The notes below the pieces were generated by a model. That model made no database searches and was not told where the DNA came from. It worked only from the letters and a program-made list of their open reading frames with translations. The position numbers and the translations under genes are program-made. Shown in pieces: positions 45,756-63,953 of a DNA stretch of 64,000 bases. The stretch is from assembly GCA_018292915.2 (NCBI GenBank), contig JACVVK020000471.1, positions 237,001-301,000 on the forward strand. The letters are read 5' to 3'. Position 1 is the stretch's first letter. Every line of letters begins with the position of its first letter. This DNA comes from Batillaria attramentaria. Its lineage: Eukaryota > Mollusca > Gastropoda > Batillariidae.

Positions 45756-46784
45756 TTCCTTCAGTTTAATCAATTACTCTTTGATTATTTGTGATTCAAA
45801 TCTTTATACACTAAAAAGTAAACTAATATCCACGTCAGTTTGTCTTAGCCAATGTAAAAGTCCAGTAAGCTGAGTTTCAGTGTTGTCTTTACGCTCAACA
45901 GAACGTGCAATGCAAGAAACTGCAGGAAACAAACAGTATTTACCAACTGTGTTCGACACTTCACGTGTTTATTATGTATTATCTTATGTGTATTTTTAAT
46001 TTGATGTGTATCATTGTCTTTGTTTGCCCACCACACCCAAATTTCCCTCTGTATTGATGTATTGATTGATTGACTGATTCCATTTTTGACAGCGTCGTTT
46101 TGTGTGCGTTCATATTTCAAGGAAAATGTGACTCTGCTACCGAGTTTTCTTACCCGATGCGCTTTGAATCCGTTCAGATTTCCTGACGAGGGTTAAAACA
46201 ACGCTGAATACAAAGAAACTTCTTGATTTAAAGACAAAAAAAGAAAGAAAAAGAGAAAAAGAAACTGATGTCAATAATGCTGTCTCTTGTTGTTTACGTT
46301 TTTTTTCTTCTTCTTTTTTTGTATTTTGTCAGGGGGGGGTGGGGGGGGGGGGTGTTGAGATTTGTACTTTGCCACCTCATCCTCCCTCACCGGAGCACAC
46401 ATGAAATGTCTCGGTCGAAGCAGCGACACAACTTATCTTGTTACACGCTGCTTCAGTTGCTAATTCACGCTTTTTCTGTTCTAACAATTTATTTTTTTTC
46501 CCATTTTTCCCCATTGATCTACAGACAGGTTTTGCATCACAAATATTACCGTTATAATAACAACCAGTGATTCAATATAAGTGAGCTCGTCGCTACATGA
46601 CTGAATCGATATGGCACGAAATGGTACACCAGCAAGCTCGTGTATTTTCTTTTGCTCTTTTGTGCTGTTATGAGTGTTTTTATTTGACTCGAAATCAAGT
46701 TTTTTCAGCTAAACCATTTTCCCATATCGAAACCGAGAAAAAAAGGTTTTTCGTTTAATAAAACTAATGTAAGCTTCCAGTTTT

Positions 46785-46845
<61 letters not shown>

Positions 46846-46854
46846 TTCTACATA

Positions 46855-47260
46855 CTTACTTACTTAGGCCCTTGGCTCCACGTGGAGCATAGGCCATCGA
46901 CAACCCTTCGCCATCCCACTCTGTTCTGGGCTATTCTTGCCACTCCAGTCCAGTTGGTCCCCTGCTTACATAGCTCTGCCTCATTGTCCCGCCTCCAGCT
47001 GTTGCGAGGCCGGCCTCTCTTCCTTTCCCCCTGCGGTATTTCTACATAGCCAACTAAATTCAGCTACTACACCGGTGCACGAAAATAGTCGGTTTCTGAG
47101 GAATGACCCTTTCCCCGGAATTATCTTTTTCTCGCAAATGACAGTATCGTGGGAATCACCCATTTCTGGGGAATGACCCATTTCTCGGGAATGACCCATT
47201 TTTCGCAAATGACAGTCTCGCGGGAATCACACATTTCTCGGGAATGACCCAGTTTCTCGG
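46855..47260. repeat. Unclassified repeat and short tandem array
   Basis: 46862-47045 (GGCTCCACGTGGAGCATAGG...) has the look of an interspersed repeat but no coding motif. 47085-47260 repeats CCCATTTCTCGGGAATGA-like units of 18-19 bp with a higher order of about 77 bp including CGCAAATGACAGT. Confidence 0.5.
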
Positions 47261-47979
47261 GAGCTCCTGCTGTGTGCGCCGCTTCTATTCGCGCTGTGAC
47301 CTTGGTGTACTTGTGCCGTCTGGGTCACAGCTCTCTCTCTCTCTCTCTCTCTCTCTGTGACTCAGTTCGGTGTAGTGTCTCGTTTACAGGCTTCGGCACG
47401 ATTTCAGTTCTACTCATACGCCGAAGTAAATGCTGGGCTATAGTTTTGTGTGACGCGCTGTATTTATTCGTCGGACTATAACCGTTTGTCGGCACATCTC
47501 ATTTGATTGATATTTGCTGTTTACTGGCCAGTTTGAACGTTATTCAATGCTTTTGTAGTTTCTCAGTACCCCTAGCCAGTCAGTGTTGGCTTTGCTTGGC
47601 TGGTTTTATTGCCCATGTCAGCGGCGTCCGTTGTCAGTGAGTGTGTGGTTGTTGTTCGCTTTTCTTTCTGTGTGGTGGGGAGGGGGTTGGGGGTGGGGAG
47701 GGGTGGGGGATACTAGTAGCACTGAGAAATTACTGATCTAGCACACCTGTGCAGATGGTGTCACACATGAGAGCGGGATTATCTGTCTGTAAACTGCTTT
47801 CCGACAGAACATGTTCGCCTCATTGCACTCCATACAGTGCGCCACTACTGCCAACACACACGAGGCCAAGCTTCAATAGGCTCTTGACCTTCTCAGGCTT
47901 TATGGCGAGTTAAGTTGGACCAAGGTTAGTCGTTATGTTGGGTGGGAACTGTCACACGCTTGCGAACTGAAGCAACATT

Positions 47980-48018
<39 letters not shown>

Positions 48019-48689
48019 CGACCTGTGTGCTGGACTCCCGATGGCGCGCAGGTACCACTATAAGTATTTCAGTGTGGTGGTTTCATTTAACTTGTCAGCA
48101 AAGTAACCCCAGAACATCATGAATCTCTCGACAAGAGCACATCCCTCACTGACGGGTCACAAAACCAGGACAGGTTCAAGACAGTTTTGTGTTTATTTGA
48201 AAAGGGTTAAGTAATTAAAAACAAGATCCATGTGAAGCAGAGCAGGAAAATATTATCAGAACTAATACAAACACCCCGTGTTAATGCCTTACCCGCTTTT
48301 GTTTCCCGAAAAAAGGATAGAAAACAGAGAAAGGCAGCTAAAATAAACGCCGAAGGTTTTAAAATTAATTTCACAGGTACATGTACATGAAGTCCGAAAC
48401 AACAGGAAAATGTCATTTCCATTTCAACCAGCAATGCTGTTCTGCTAATTCTAAAACAAAATAGCAGAACCATAAACTAAAGCGAAAAACAGGCAATAGG
48501 TGGAAGGTTATAATAATAATGAGTATTTATTTTTCGCTTATTCTCTGTGAGCTCTAAAAGCTTACAGAGGAGGTAAAATAACTAAAAGAAACTAAAAGGT
48601 ACTAGAGAGATAAAAAGATAAAAAGCACTAACATCACTAATTATCAGACCAATACTATGATCAGTGAGCTATGTATCTACCGTGCACTA

Positions 48690-49205
48690 CGTACAATTTA
48701 ACTTTTTGAGTGTGGTGTCCTGTCACAGCGGTGCAGTGCATCTGTTTCTGATCACGTGATCTGTTTAAACACAGCACACTATGTACAATGAAAATTACTG
48801 TGTAGTGTCGTGTATGTGTTTCTGATCACGTGATCTGTTTATCTACAGTGCACTATGTACAATGAAAATTACTGTGTGTAGTGTCGTATGGTACATGTGT
48901 TTCTGATCACGTGATCTGTTTATCTACAGTGCAAGATGTACAGTGAAAATTGCAGTGTGTAGTGTCGTATGGTACATGTGTTTCTGATCACGTGATCTGT
49001 TTATCTACAGTGCAAGATGTACAGTGAAAATTGCAGTGTGTAGTGTCGTGTGGTACATGTGTTTCTGATCACGTGATCTGTTTATCTACAGTGCAAGATG
49101 TACAGTGAAAATTGCAGTGTGTAGTGTCGTATGGTACATGTGTTTCTGATCACTAGTGATCTGTTTCTCTGCAGTGCACTATGTACAATGAAAATTACTG
49201 CAATA
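48690..49205. repeat. 81-bp minisatellite with TGATCACGTGATC palindrome
   Basis: The palindrome starts at 48749, 48823, 48904, 48985, 49066 and (mutated) 49147, that is every 81 bp after a first 74-bp unit. Another copy is at 49493 beyond a SINE-like tail and (CA)n tract. Each unit contains an E-box CACGTG. Confidence 0.9.
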
Positions 49206-49316
49206 ATAATAATAATGAAGGGTATTTGTGGCGCCCCATCTCACAAGAGCTCAGGGCGCGTACATAAACTACACATAACATATAAAAAACGTATATAACG
49301 TACAACACACACATCG

Positions 49317-49318
<2 letters not shown>

Positions 49319-49382
<64 letters not shown>
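49319..49382. repeat. (CA)n microsatellite
   Basis: Pure CA tract following an (AAT)n-tailed retroposon remnant at 49201-49260. Confidence 0.9.
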
Positions 49383-49383
<1 letters not shown>

Positions 49384-50096
49384 GATTTTTTCCAGGTGGC
49401 ATGCAGAGATGGATAGTGGGGAGGGGAGGGGCATGGGGGGGGGGGGGGGGGTTGGTTCTACTGTGTGTAGTGTCGTGTGGTACATGTGTTTCTGATCACG
49501 TGATCTGTTTATCTACAGTGCAATGCAGTAAAATGAAAAAAACATCTTTTTTTGCGGGGGGGGGGGGGGTGGTAATTAACATAACTTTATTACAATGTGT
49601 GTTCACACTAAGAATTTGTGTGGTGTCGTATTATACATCTGTTACACTATCAGACCATCTATTAAAAACTGTTTCCTTTTGATGGGAATATTTTACAAGT
49701 GGAAACATTTCACAAGATGGCGATGGAGTGAAATGATAACATAGACAGGACAGATGAAAGGGACTGTACACATTCACCATCATCATCGTCATCATCATCA
49801 TCATCAATATCTAAACAAGGCAGCGGTAGGGATCAACTTCCAACTCATAGTTACAGCAACAATCCACAAAGTTAAGCTCTAGCCGGAAATAACAATTACA
49901 GTACTTGTCACCGTTGTACTTACTGTCAGGTCTGACCTGAACATTGACACATTCATCCAAGTCAACAGTTAAAAGTGTTCAGATTTCCCTGTCACTGCTC
50001 ACTGGGTCATAATTTCTGCGTGCAGAATTTCCACAATACAATCAAATGTCCTCAATATTTCTACGCTATACACTGTACACTTTTGTCCCTCCCTCC

Positions 50097-50099
<3 letters not shown>

Positions 50100-50166
<67 letters not shown>
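50100..50166. repeat. (GT)n microsatellite
   Basis: Lies about 90 bp downstream (minus strand) of the M3 stop codon, so probably in its 3' UTR. Confidence 0.9.
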
Positions 50167-50170
<4 letters not shown>

Positions 50171-50257
50171 ATGGGTTGGTGGGTACAAAGGTAAGAACAA
50201 GCATGATATGAGCCAAATCTGTACACATTTCGGTTTGTGCGAATGAGTTCCCCTCTC

Positions 50258-56643
<6,386 letters not shown>

Positions 56644-56868
56644 TGTCAGTCATCCGATACGTGATGCAGATCACAATACAAGTAGGAGACGTCAGCTTGT
56701 ATCGACAGGAGCGTTACACTGAGCACACCACTTCACTGTCTTCCGCATCAACTCTAAACGATTGCGTCCTATGTCCTATGTCTCGTTAGGGATAATAACT
56801 TCCCTGAAAGTTGTTTTGCCTGAACAATTTGCTTCCCTGTGAAATCTTGACAGGGGTTTTCTGATTTG

Positions 56869-56911
<43 letters not shown>

Positions 56912-58396
56912 TGAGGAGGCGTGTGTGTGAGGAAGGGGAGGGTGGGGGCGGAGGGGACCACAAAGTTTTCAATTGTAGGTATCTCTGGGGGAAACCATTG
57001 AAAGGTTTCGGATTGATGCGGACGTAGTGGTCACGAATGAGTGATTTAGTAATACCAAAAACTCCGCTGAATACTTCAGTCAAACAAACACACTTCACCG
57101 GCCGAAACACTGATTTGGCTGATATGGCATGCAAAATTGTGAAATGAACACCGTAAACATGCTTGCAATCATGGATGGCTAATTCTCTTCTGTCAATACA
57201 CCTCGTATTTCCAGGTCCTTGTTATGCTGTGACCAACTCTAGGTGACACCGCCGACTTTGGTTTTGCGAGGTTTTGATTCTTGGCTCTGTATTTGCGATC
57301 TGGGGTCATGACATTTCCCAAAAATGCCCACTGCTTTTGTCGCCCTAAACGAGGAAATGTATGCACATATTCAACGAACCCCCAGTCTTACAGTTTCAGC
57401 GACTTTACTTCCATGGCCTTCTAACTAAGCTCCGAAACTGACTTGTCCTAAGCACAATTGTCATCATTAAATAGGTTTGTCTTGCGAAAGGAATTTACGG
57501 TGTCAATTTATTGTTTGTTTGGTCAATTTATTGTTTGTTTGGTCAATTTATTGTTTGTTTGGAAGTAAATGTACTGAGCTGGATACACTAACAATGACAT
57601 ACCGAACATACTACATTCAAGTAATGACAAAAATAACAATTGAAATGACATGCATTGTAAATCACACGCGCGCGCATCCGCGCACACTATTCTAATGATT
57701 TTGTGAAGAGTATGGAACTAACTCAAAATATGTGGGATAAAACGCACACATATTATGATAGTATAGTATGATGAAACACTCTGTCAGTTTCTCGGGGACT
57801 GGCACAAAAACTGACCAACTGCTGTTTATCCGTGGTTACAGGGGAATAACTGAGTGTGAAACAAAATATCAAAGAAAGTCCTCTAAAATTAAATGTGATT
57901 TAATTTATTTTTGTTTTTGCCGTTCACATGTTTACTTTTACCTGTTTTCTTGTTTTATTGTTTTATGTAACTTTTATAGAAATCTGTCTTGACCGTACAT
58001 GAAGCAGAGGTGTGAATGTTTTTTTTTTTTTGTTGTTGTTATTGTTTGTTTGTGTTTTTCAGTGTGCTTTTGTTTGTGTTAACTCAGTGTGCTGTCAGGA
58101 GAGAGAGAGAGAGAGAGAGAGAGGTGTGCCGCTGATCAAGGTCACATGAACATTTGTTTACATGCTGCACACACGGAATGTACAATGTCAAGACACAGCC
58201 GTGTTTTGCCTTGAAGCGTCTATCCGTCGTGCAGTTTTCCCGACAAAAAGGGAATTTAGATTTCCCTCCGCCGCATCTATGAAGAGCGGGTTCAACTCTG
58301 TACCATCGGGCTTCACTGGACTGGACTTCATTGGAAGTCTGGACTTCATTGTGCCGAAACCAACGAGGAAATTATTCTCAGTGAGTGTGACCGGCA

Positions 58397-58412
58397 GCCG
58401 CCATTTTGGTAA
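58397..58412 (+). promoter_or_regulatory. YY1-like motif abutting a splice donor
   Basis: GCCGCCATTTTG|GTAAGC: a good match to the YY1 consensus, directly followed by a donor. It could be a short non-coding first exon of G4, whose ATG is preceded by an acceptor TTTTGATTTCAG|AT. Confidence 0.4.
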
Positions 58413-59011
58413 GCAACAATGAGTTCGTTTCCTTCTGACAGCAGGACTAGCGGTTTCACTTAGGTTTGCAAGCATGTCAGCAAATTTTAATTCAGGAAAA
58501 TGTGTCACAACCTCTGTTGGCACACATTCGCTGGTCGTGTGATCGCATTGTACAGCCGCCTATCGCTCTGGTCTGGTTAACAAGTAGTGCAAGCCACCCG
58601 CTTTCCACAACAGTCGACATACACTGCAGTAGGCCGAAGCCGTGCGTCACGCTAATGTAAAGTGACCGCGTAGGCTTTACAAAATAATATGCATAATTAG
58701 ATAAACACGACGTTAGGGACTGTTTGATTTACTGTCATTATCAGGGTGTTTTGGGATTGAGTCCTCCCCCCCCCCCCAGTTTGGAGGCATGGTAGTAATC
58801 AGTGATCGGGGACAAATCAGTCAGCCTACTGAATTGTCTCATAATAAGTTATTTTCGGGAAGGCGGTGTTTCCCTACGCTGTATTTCGACCGATCAACTA
58901 ATTGGAGCTGAAGGCGAGTTTAGGAGTTTGTGTATGTGCTGTAACCTAACCGAAACCAACGAGGAAATTCAGTATTCCCCCACTGTGACCCAGCTGCGTT
59001 TTGCCCCAGTG

Positions 59012-59027
59012 TCCGCCATTTTGGTAA
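59012..59027 (+). promoter_or_regulatory. Second YY1-like motif abutting a splice donor
   Basis: TCCGCCATTTTG|GTAAGC in a block that repeats the one around 58397 (shared CGAAACCAACGAGGAAATT upstream). Confidence 0.4.
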
Positions 59028-59063
59028 GCTACAATGAGTCAGTCTTGTTTTCCTCACGACAGC

Positions 59064-59170
59064 AGTCAAGTCAAGTCAAGTCAATATTATTTGTCCCCGA
59101 ATCGAGAAAATTGCTTTGCAACACGCGTAGAACATACACATTAAACATGAAAAGCATGCAAATAATACAA
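59064..59170 (-). mobile_element. LINE 3' end with (TTGAC)n tail
   Basis: Minus strand: GCAAAGCAATTTTCTCGATT...GGGGACAAATAATATTGACT plus TTGAC repeats; resembles L2-type 3' ends. Confidence 0.5.
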
Positions 59171-59353
59171 TCATAATCACCGTATAAGAATGCGTTTAAC
59201 CCAAATCACGTTAAGATAGTTATTTGTGGTTTAGTTTACGTTAAACTAAACCGTGACCATAAGCCTCGACTTAAGTAAGAATTGCCGCAAATCGCAAAGC
59301 TAAGACCACTATAAATATCACTCCATTCCCATCCCCATCACCCCTCCCACCGC

Positions 59354-59356
<3 letters not shown>

Positions 59357-59396
<40 letters not shown>
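59357..59396. repeat. (CA)n microsatellite
   Basis: Pure CA tract within the second promoter-like block. Confidence 0.9.
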
Positions 59397-59398
<2 letters not shown>

Positions 59399-59974
59399 GT
59401 TAAATCTGTTCTTATTGCACTTAACACATCGATATCGTCTGCCTGAGGGAAGTAGCTTAAATTCTTTGTTGAGTGGATGTGAGTGGTCAGCGAGAATACT
59501 GCACGCACTGCGCAAGACTGCACGATCGCAGGACTTAAAGCGCTTTCACTTCTCTTTATAAGCATGTGAGCAGTTTGAATTAGGGAAATGTGCCGAAACC
59601 TTTGTTGTGCCACATTCGCTGGTCGTGTGATCGCATTGCAGAGCCACATATCGCTCTTTGAGTTAGGTCTGGTTCCGGTCACGGTAACCTAAAGCCAAGC
59701 ACTACTAGAAAGATGTAACCTTGGTCGTTGTCGTCTGGCTGCTTCTCTGTTTCACAAAACATGATTTATACTCCTTTCCCGCAATGAAGATGTCAGTACA
59801 CACTGAACCACACATGATTTCCGTACCCCATAACATCACTGCAGTACCCGCGTAGGAATGTACTAATGACAGTCAGTGGACTGCCGAAGCTACTTATCCC
59901 ATGACAATAGGCTACACACCTGTCGGTGACATAGCAGTTTTAGACAGGAATTTTCACGTGAAGGATTTGGGCAC

Positions 59975-59978
<4 letters not shown>

Positions 59979-60043
<65 letters not shown>
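59979..60043. repeat. (GT)n microsatellite just upstream of the G4 start
   Basis: Ends 17 bp before the ATG of G4 and 5-15 bp before the likely 5' UTR acceptor TTTTGATTTCAG. Confidence 0.92.
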
Positions 60044-60046
<3 letters not shown>

Positions 60047-60060
60047 TTTTGATTTCAGAT

Positions 60061-61376
60061 ATGGCGCTGATATTCTTGTTTGCATTGCTCTTTTCGACAA
60101 GTCAAGTGAAAACAGGTATTTATTGTAGAGCGTCTAGAACTCTTCCAGCACTTTTCGAAAAATCTGTTTTCTGACAGACCATTCCTTCATTACGTTCCTC
60201 GGCTCTCTTCTTTCCCCCATCAATGTATTTGTATTAGTTGTATTTATTGTGTCAACTGAAAGCAGATTCCTTGGCGCCATGCCGGACAAATATCTTACCT
60301 CTTTACCTTATCTTACCGAATTTTTTCAGTCGTACTTCATCATGTCTTTTCATATTTCATCTTATCTGATCCCTCATATCACCTCGTCTGATCTTAGCAT
60401 CCGACGTACACTGCTCGATTCCATCTGTGGTGTCCGGACATACTGCCACCCTAACCTGCCACTTCACAGAAAACATCCAACAGGGGAGGAGAGAATTCCT
60501 AGTTCTCCATTATTTTAATAATGGGTCTTTTAATAAAGGTATTTTTTGTGTGTTTGCCCGGTTTGTGTAAAATGTTTCACTTAGTGCATAAATTCTGTCT
60601 GATCATACTAATTTAGCCAATGCAATGTCCCCGTTTGGATTCCGGAAGGAGGGTGGTTGGGTGTTTGACGCTCTTTCCCAGCACATTTGGAAACGGGGCA
60701 ACTAGGTAGTGGACAGCACAAGCAGGAATTAAGAAGGAAATGATATTGGTTATCTAAGCTGTTAAAGCGTTTAATGACACGATGATAACGTAGCTTTGAT
60801 CAGATAACTGTAGGTCTTTGTTTGTCTTCAGAGCGTGCCGTCCGCTACCTGTTGCTGCTGTACAATGTGCTGACGAAGTTATATAACCCCTGGTATGGTT
60901 GTGATGCTCAGGGCCATGTGATCTGTCCTCAATGTATTTTAACAGTTTTAGTTGTTTTTATATTATGTCTGAAATTATGAGACATGATGATTGGTGCGCT
61001 AGAATGTATGTCACCAGGTGATGTGTGGCGTGGAGGTATGCAAGTGTAGAGTGTACGACTATGGCTGAGTGTTTGTGCGCATGTGTTATGTGGATGAACA
61101 GATGAGTGTGTAAAGTATGGTTGATTTTATGTGGAGATTTGGTTTTTATGATGGACTGAAGTATATGTTTTGAATTATAGTTTTCTTCTTAATCATGAAA
61201 TTCATAACAGTATTACTGCCATGAGTGTATTTGATGGGTGTATGAGTTGCTAAAATGCGCATTAGTAAGTTCAAGTACGGCACACCGGTGGATATTGTCG
61301 GTATGCTTGAATCAGAGCTACGTTTACGTAGTTTGTATTGTTAAGTTGTTCTCTCTCTCTCTCTCTCTCTCTCTCA

Positions 61377-61461
<85 letters not shown>

Positions 61462-62543
61462 TAGAAGAATAACAAACGTCATATATACTAATTAAACATC
61501 TCAGTTTATATGAGTATAATGAATATGGCCGACCTGAACACAAAAATTTCATTGTAATAGTTTTTCCCCGGAAGGAAATGTACGAGAAGAAATATAATTA
61601 CTGCTTTGGAAAAAAAAGCCAATGAAGAATGGATGCACGACCAAAGTCAACAACAACAACAACAACCAAAAAAAACAAAAAAAAAAAAAACAAAACAAAA
61701 CACCAAAAACAAGCTGAGAATCAAACTCATATCTGATGCATCCATGCATGCAAATGAGGGTCAAAAGAGAAAGAAAAAAAAAAAAGGTGTATGAGTGAAG
61801 AGTGTGTGGATGCATGGTGTAAATTACATAGGCGTCCACCTATCAGTGCTTATGATGATCTGTAGTAGTATCCCCTGAATTGTAGATTTGTTTTAATAAT
61901 GTAATGATAATAGTTTCACTATGTAGTATGTATTATGTGTGCAGGTTATTTCACTTTGTGGTGTGTGGCATGGAGGCATGCATGGATAGAGTGTATGACT
62001 ATGGCTAAGTGTGTGGGTGCATATGTGATGGGTGGACGAACGGACGAGTGTGTGGGTGCATGGGTGATTTCTGCATGGAGATGTTGGTCTTGTGTCATAA
62101 TAGTTTTATTGTGTATTATGTGATCAAGAATTCAATTGTACACCACAATTTCCCTGAGGGGATTAATAAAGTTATTCTTCTTATCTTTTTATCTTATCTT
62201 CCTATCTCATCTTCTTATATTCTTATCTTATCTTATCTAGATTGCAGTGCTGGTAAATATTTCTACCCTGAAGTTGTGCAATTTAAATGTGTACAATTAT
62301 TTCGTCTCTTTAATGTTCCTCATTTTTTTTCCAGAAATAATCTACTGCTACTGGCACACCGACGAGAACTCAGACCAGCCGGAATGTAAACGGGAACCCG
62401 GATACGAGTATGGGAAACTGGACAACACAACATTTACTTTAAAAATACCAGCAGCAACAGAGGAAAATTTGGGAAAATACCAGTGTCAACAGCTACCTTC
62501 TGATCCCACTCGTACTAAAAATTGCTACTTCACTTTGAAAGGT

Positions 62544-62619
<76 letters not shown>

Positions 62620-63310
62620 TGATGTCGATTTTTTTAGTGAGAGTAAAACGTTTATGTCTCAAATATCTCCTCTGGTGCATAGCTAAGTGTTTAACTTTAC
62701 TAGAATATCCTGATTAAAAAAAAAAATTCACAGTGATAAAATCAATATAGATTTTTTATGCAACTACAAACTTTCCCAACATCTCTCACCGTTTTCACTC
62801 TCCAGCTACCGATCAAACATCTTCAACAACAGTACCTACAGAGGGTGAACCTGAAGGCAAGTAGCTAAAAATTACATGTGACTGATTTGTAGCTAAGCAT
62901 AATAATTCAAACTTTTATGATAGCATTTGATCTGGTACGATGTCGTCTACTGAGCCGGCCCAACATTTTGGTTTTTTAAGTTCATGTAAATATCTGTACA
63001 GACCTATACTAGGAATACTTATTTTTTCACTCGAATCTTGAAACAGGATGGTATTTAACAGGGTATGGTTTCAAACTCCACCTGATTGTTCTTCGAAAAG
63101 CGACTCGATTTCTAAGAATAGTTTAAACAAAATACGCAAAACTAAAGTTTTCCAAAGTAGTGATTTTATATCTCGCTATATAACAGATCATTGCTTTATT
63201 ATCAGTTCTCTATTTACTTATTTTCCAGATGACAACACGGAGGTGATCGCTGTGGTGGCGCTAGTTCTGGTTGTTCTTGCAGCTGCTCCCGTCGTGGCCT
63301 TCTGCTGGCG
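60061..63310 (+). CDS. Gene G4: diverged B/C-type receptor, 3' partial
   Basis: Exons recognised: 60061-60115 (signal peptide MALIFLFALLFSTSQVKT), 62335-62541 (second half of the Ig-like domain: IIYCYWHTDENSDQPEC..., TFTLKIPAATEENLGKYQCQ), 62806 to about 62856 (Thr stalk) and 63229-63310 (TM: TEVIAVVALVLVVLAAAPVV, ends CWR at a GTAAG donor). Phases match gene B exons 1, 3, 4 and 5. No counterpart of the first Ig half-exon was found in the 2.2-kb intron, and the cytoplasmic exons lie beyond the window. The stalk donor is either GT at 62845 or a GC donor (AG|GCAAGT) at 62857; both are phase 1. An NTPase exon is expected downstream but not seen. Confidence 0.72.
61363..61460. repeat. (CT)n(CA)n compound microsatellite
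   Basis: CT tract from 61352 then CA tract to 61460. Confidence 0.92.
62135..62240 (+). mobile_element. L2-like LINE 3' end with (TTATC)n tail
   Basis: CAATTTCCCTGAGGGGATTA then ATAAAGTTATTCTTCTTATC and imperfect TTATC/TATCT repeats. This 3' end form is well known in L2/CR1-type LINEs. Confidence 0.6.
62545..62617. repeat. (GT)n microsatellite abutting the G4 Ig exon donor
   Basis: Donor reads GTACGTGTGTGT and the tract continues to 62617. Confidence 0.92.
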
Positions 63311-63886
63311 GTAAGAATTAACCAGACAATGAATTAACCAGTAGATCATTAACTTCATACACTTTTCATGAATCCACCAACCATTCATCCATCCACCAAA
63401 CCACCATTCATTCACCAACCAACCACCCATCCATCCACCTTCATCTGTTTACCAACCATCCGTAAATCCATCTGGATTATGGGGTGACCACCAAGAGTAT
63501 ACTTGTAGCGGCATACGTTAGTTAAGTGTCTATGCATGCCCGGAGTACTCTCATTTGATGAAGAGTGCCCTCCCCCCCCCCCTCTAGATTTCCCGATTGA
63601 GTCGGTTGCCCCTATTTGTTCGATTTTAATTACTGGGTTCAGCATGTGCTGCCTTGATATTTGTTCTGCTTATTATGTTTTTAAGTTGTTTCTCTATAGA
63701 GAAACAACTTTATGAGACGGGGCAGATTTTGCTGCGCGCAGCAGCAAGTTTCAGTGATACAAAACAAGACTGTGACGTTTCTCCACACAATAATACTTTC
63801 ACGCACAGAGTGACGTAACGAAACCTGCGTCATAGACACTTGACGTGCACACTATGCTGCTGCGTTCTTTTTGGCGGGAGTTGTGA

Positions 63887-63953
<67 letters not shown>

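Larger units (their letters stand above)
45250..50257. other. Intergenic region between gene C and M3
   Basis: Homology to the 3' flanks of A and B fades after about 45320, which marks the end of the duplicated segment. No gene is supported. Contents: a family 2 SINE, a low-copy repeat and short tandem array (46855-47260), G-runs at 46332-46353, an 81-bp minisatellite (48690-49205) and several (GT)n/(CT)n tracts. Confidence 0.6.
56644..60060. promoter_or_regulatory. Intergenic region between M3 and G4 start codons
   Basis: 3.4 kb without a supported exon. It holds (GT)n at 56873-56910, three tandem copies of GGTCAATTTATTGTTTGTTT (about 57500-57560), (GA)n at 58099-58122, two related promoter-like blocks (58340-58580 and 58950-59660) and a LINE tail. 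Promoters for both genes are expected here. Confidence 0.45.
60116..62334 (+). other. G4 intron 1 region
   Basis: Contains a SINE family 2 remnant (60649-60735), two diverged copies of a block with GAGTGT(A/G)CGACTATGGCT (61050, 61995), (CT)n(CA)n at 61354-61460, an A-rich tract (61660-61710) and an L2-like tail at 62140-62240. No Ig half-exon could be identified. Confidence 0.5.

Noticed and set aside
48207..48473. 88-codon minus-strand ORF
   Set aside because: No homologous context, signal peptide or splice partners; Phe/Leu-rich chance translation of AT-rich sequence.
58162..58523. Overlapping ORFs of 86 and 111 codons
   Set aside because: They fall in the promoter-like duplicated block; the second copy of the block does not keep either frame.
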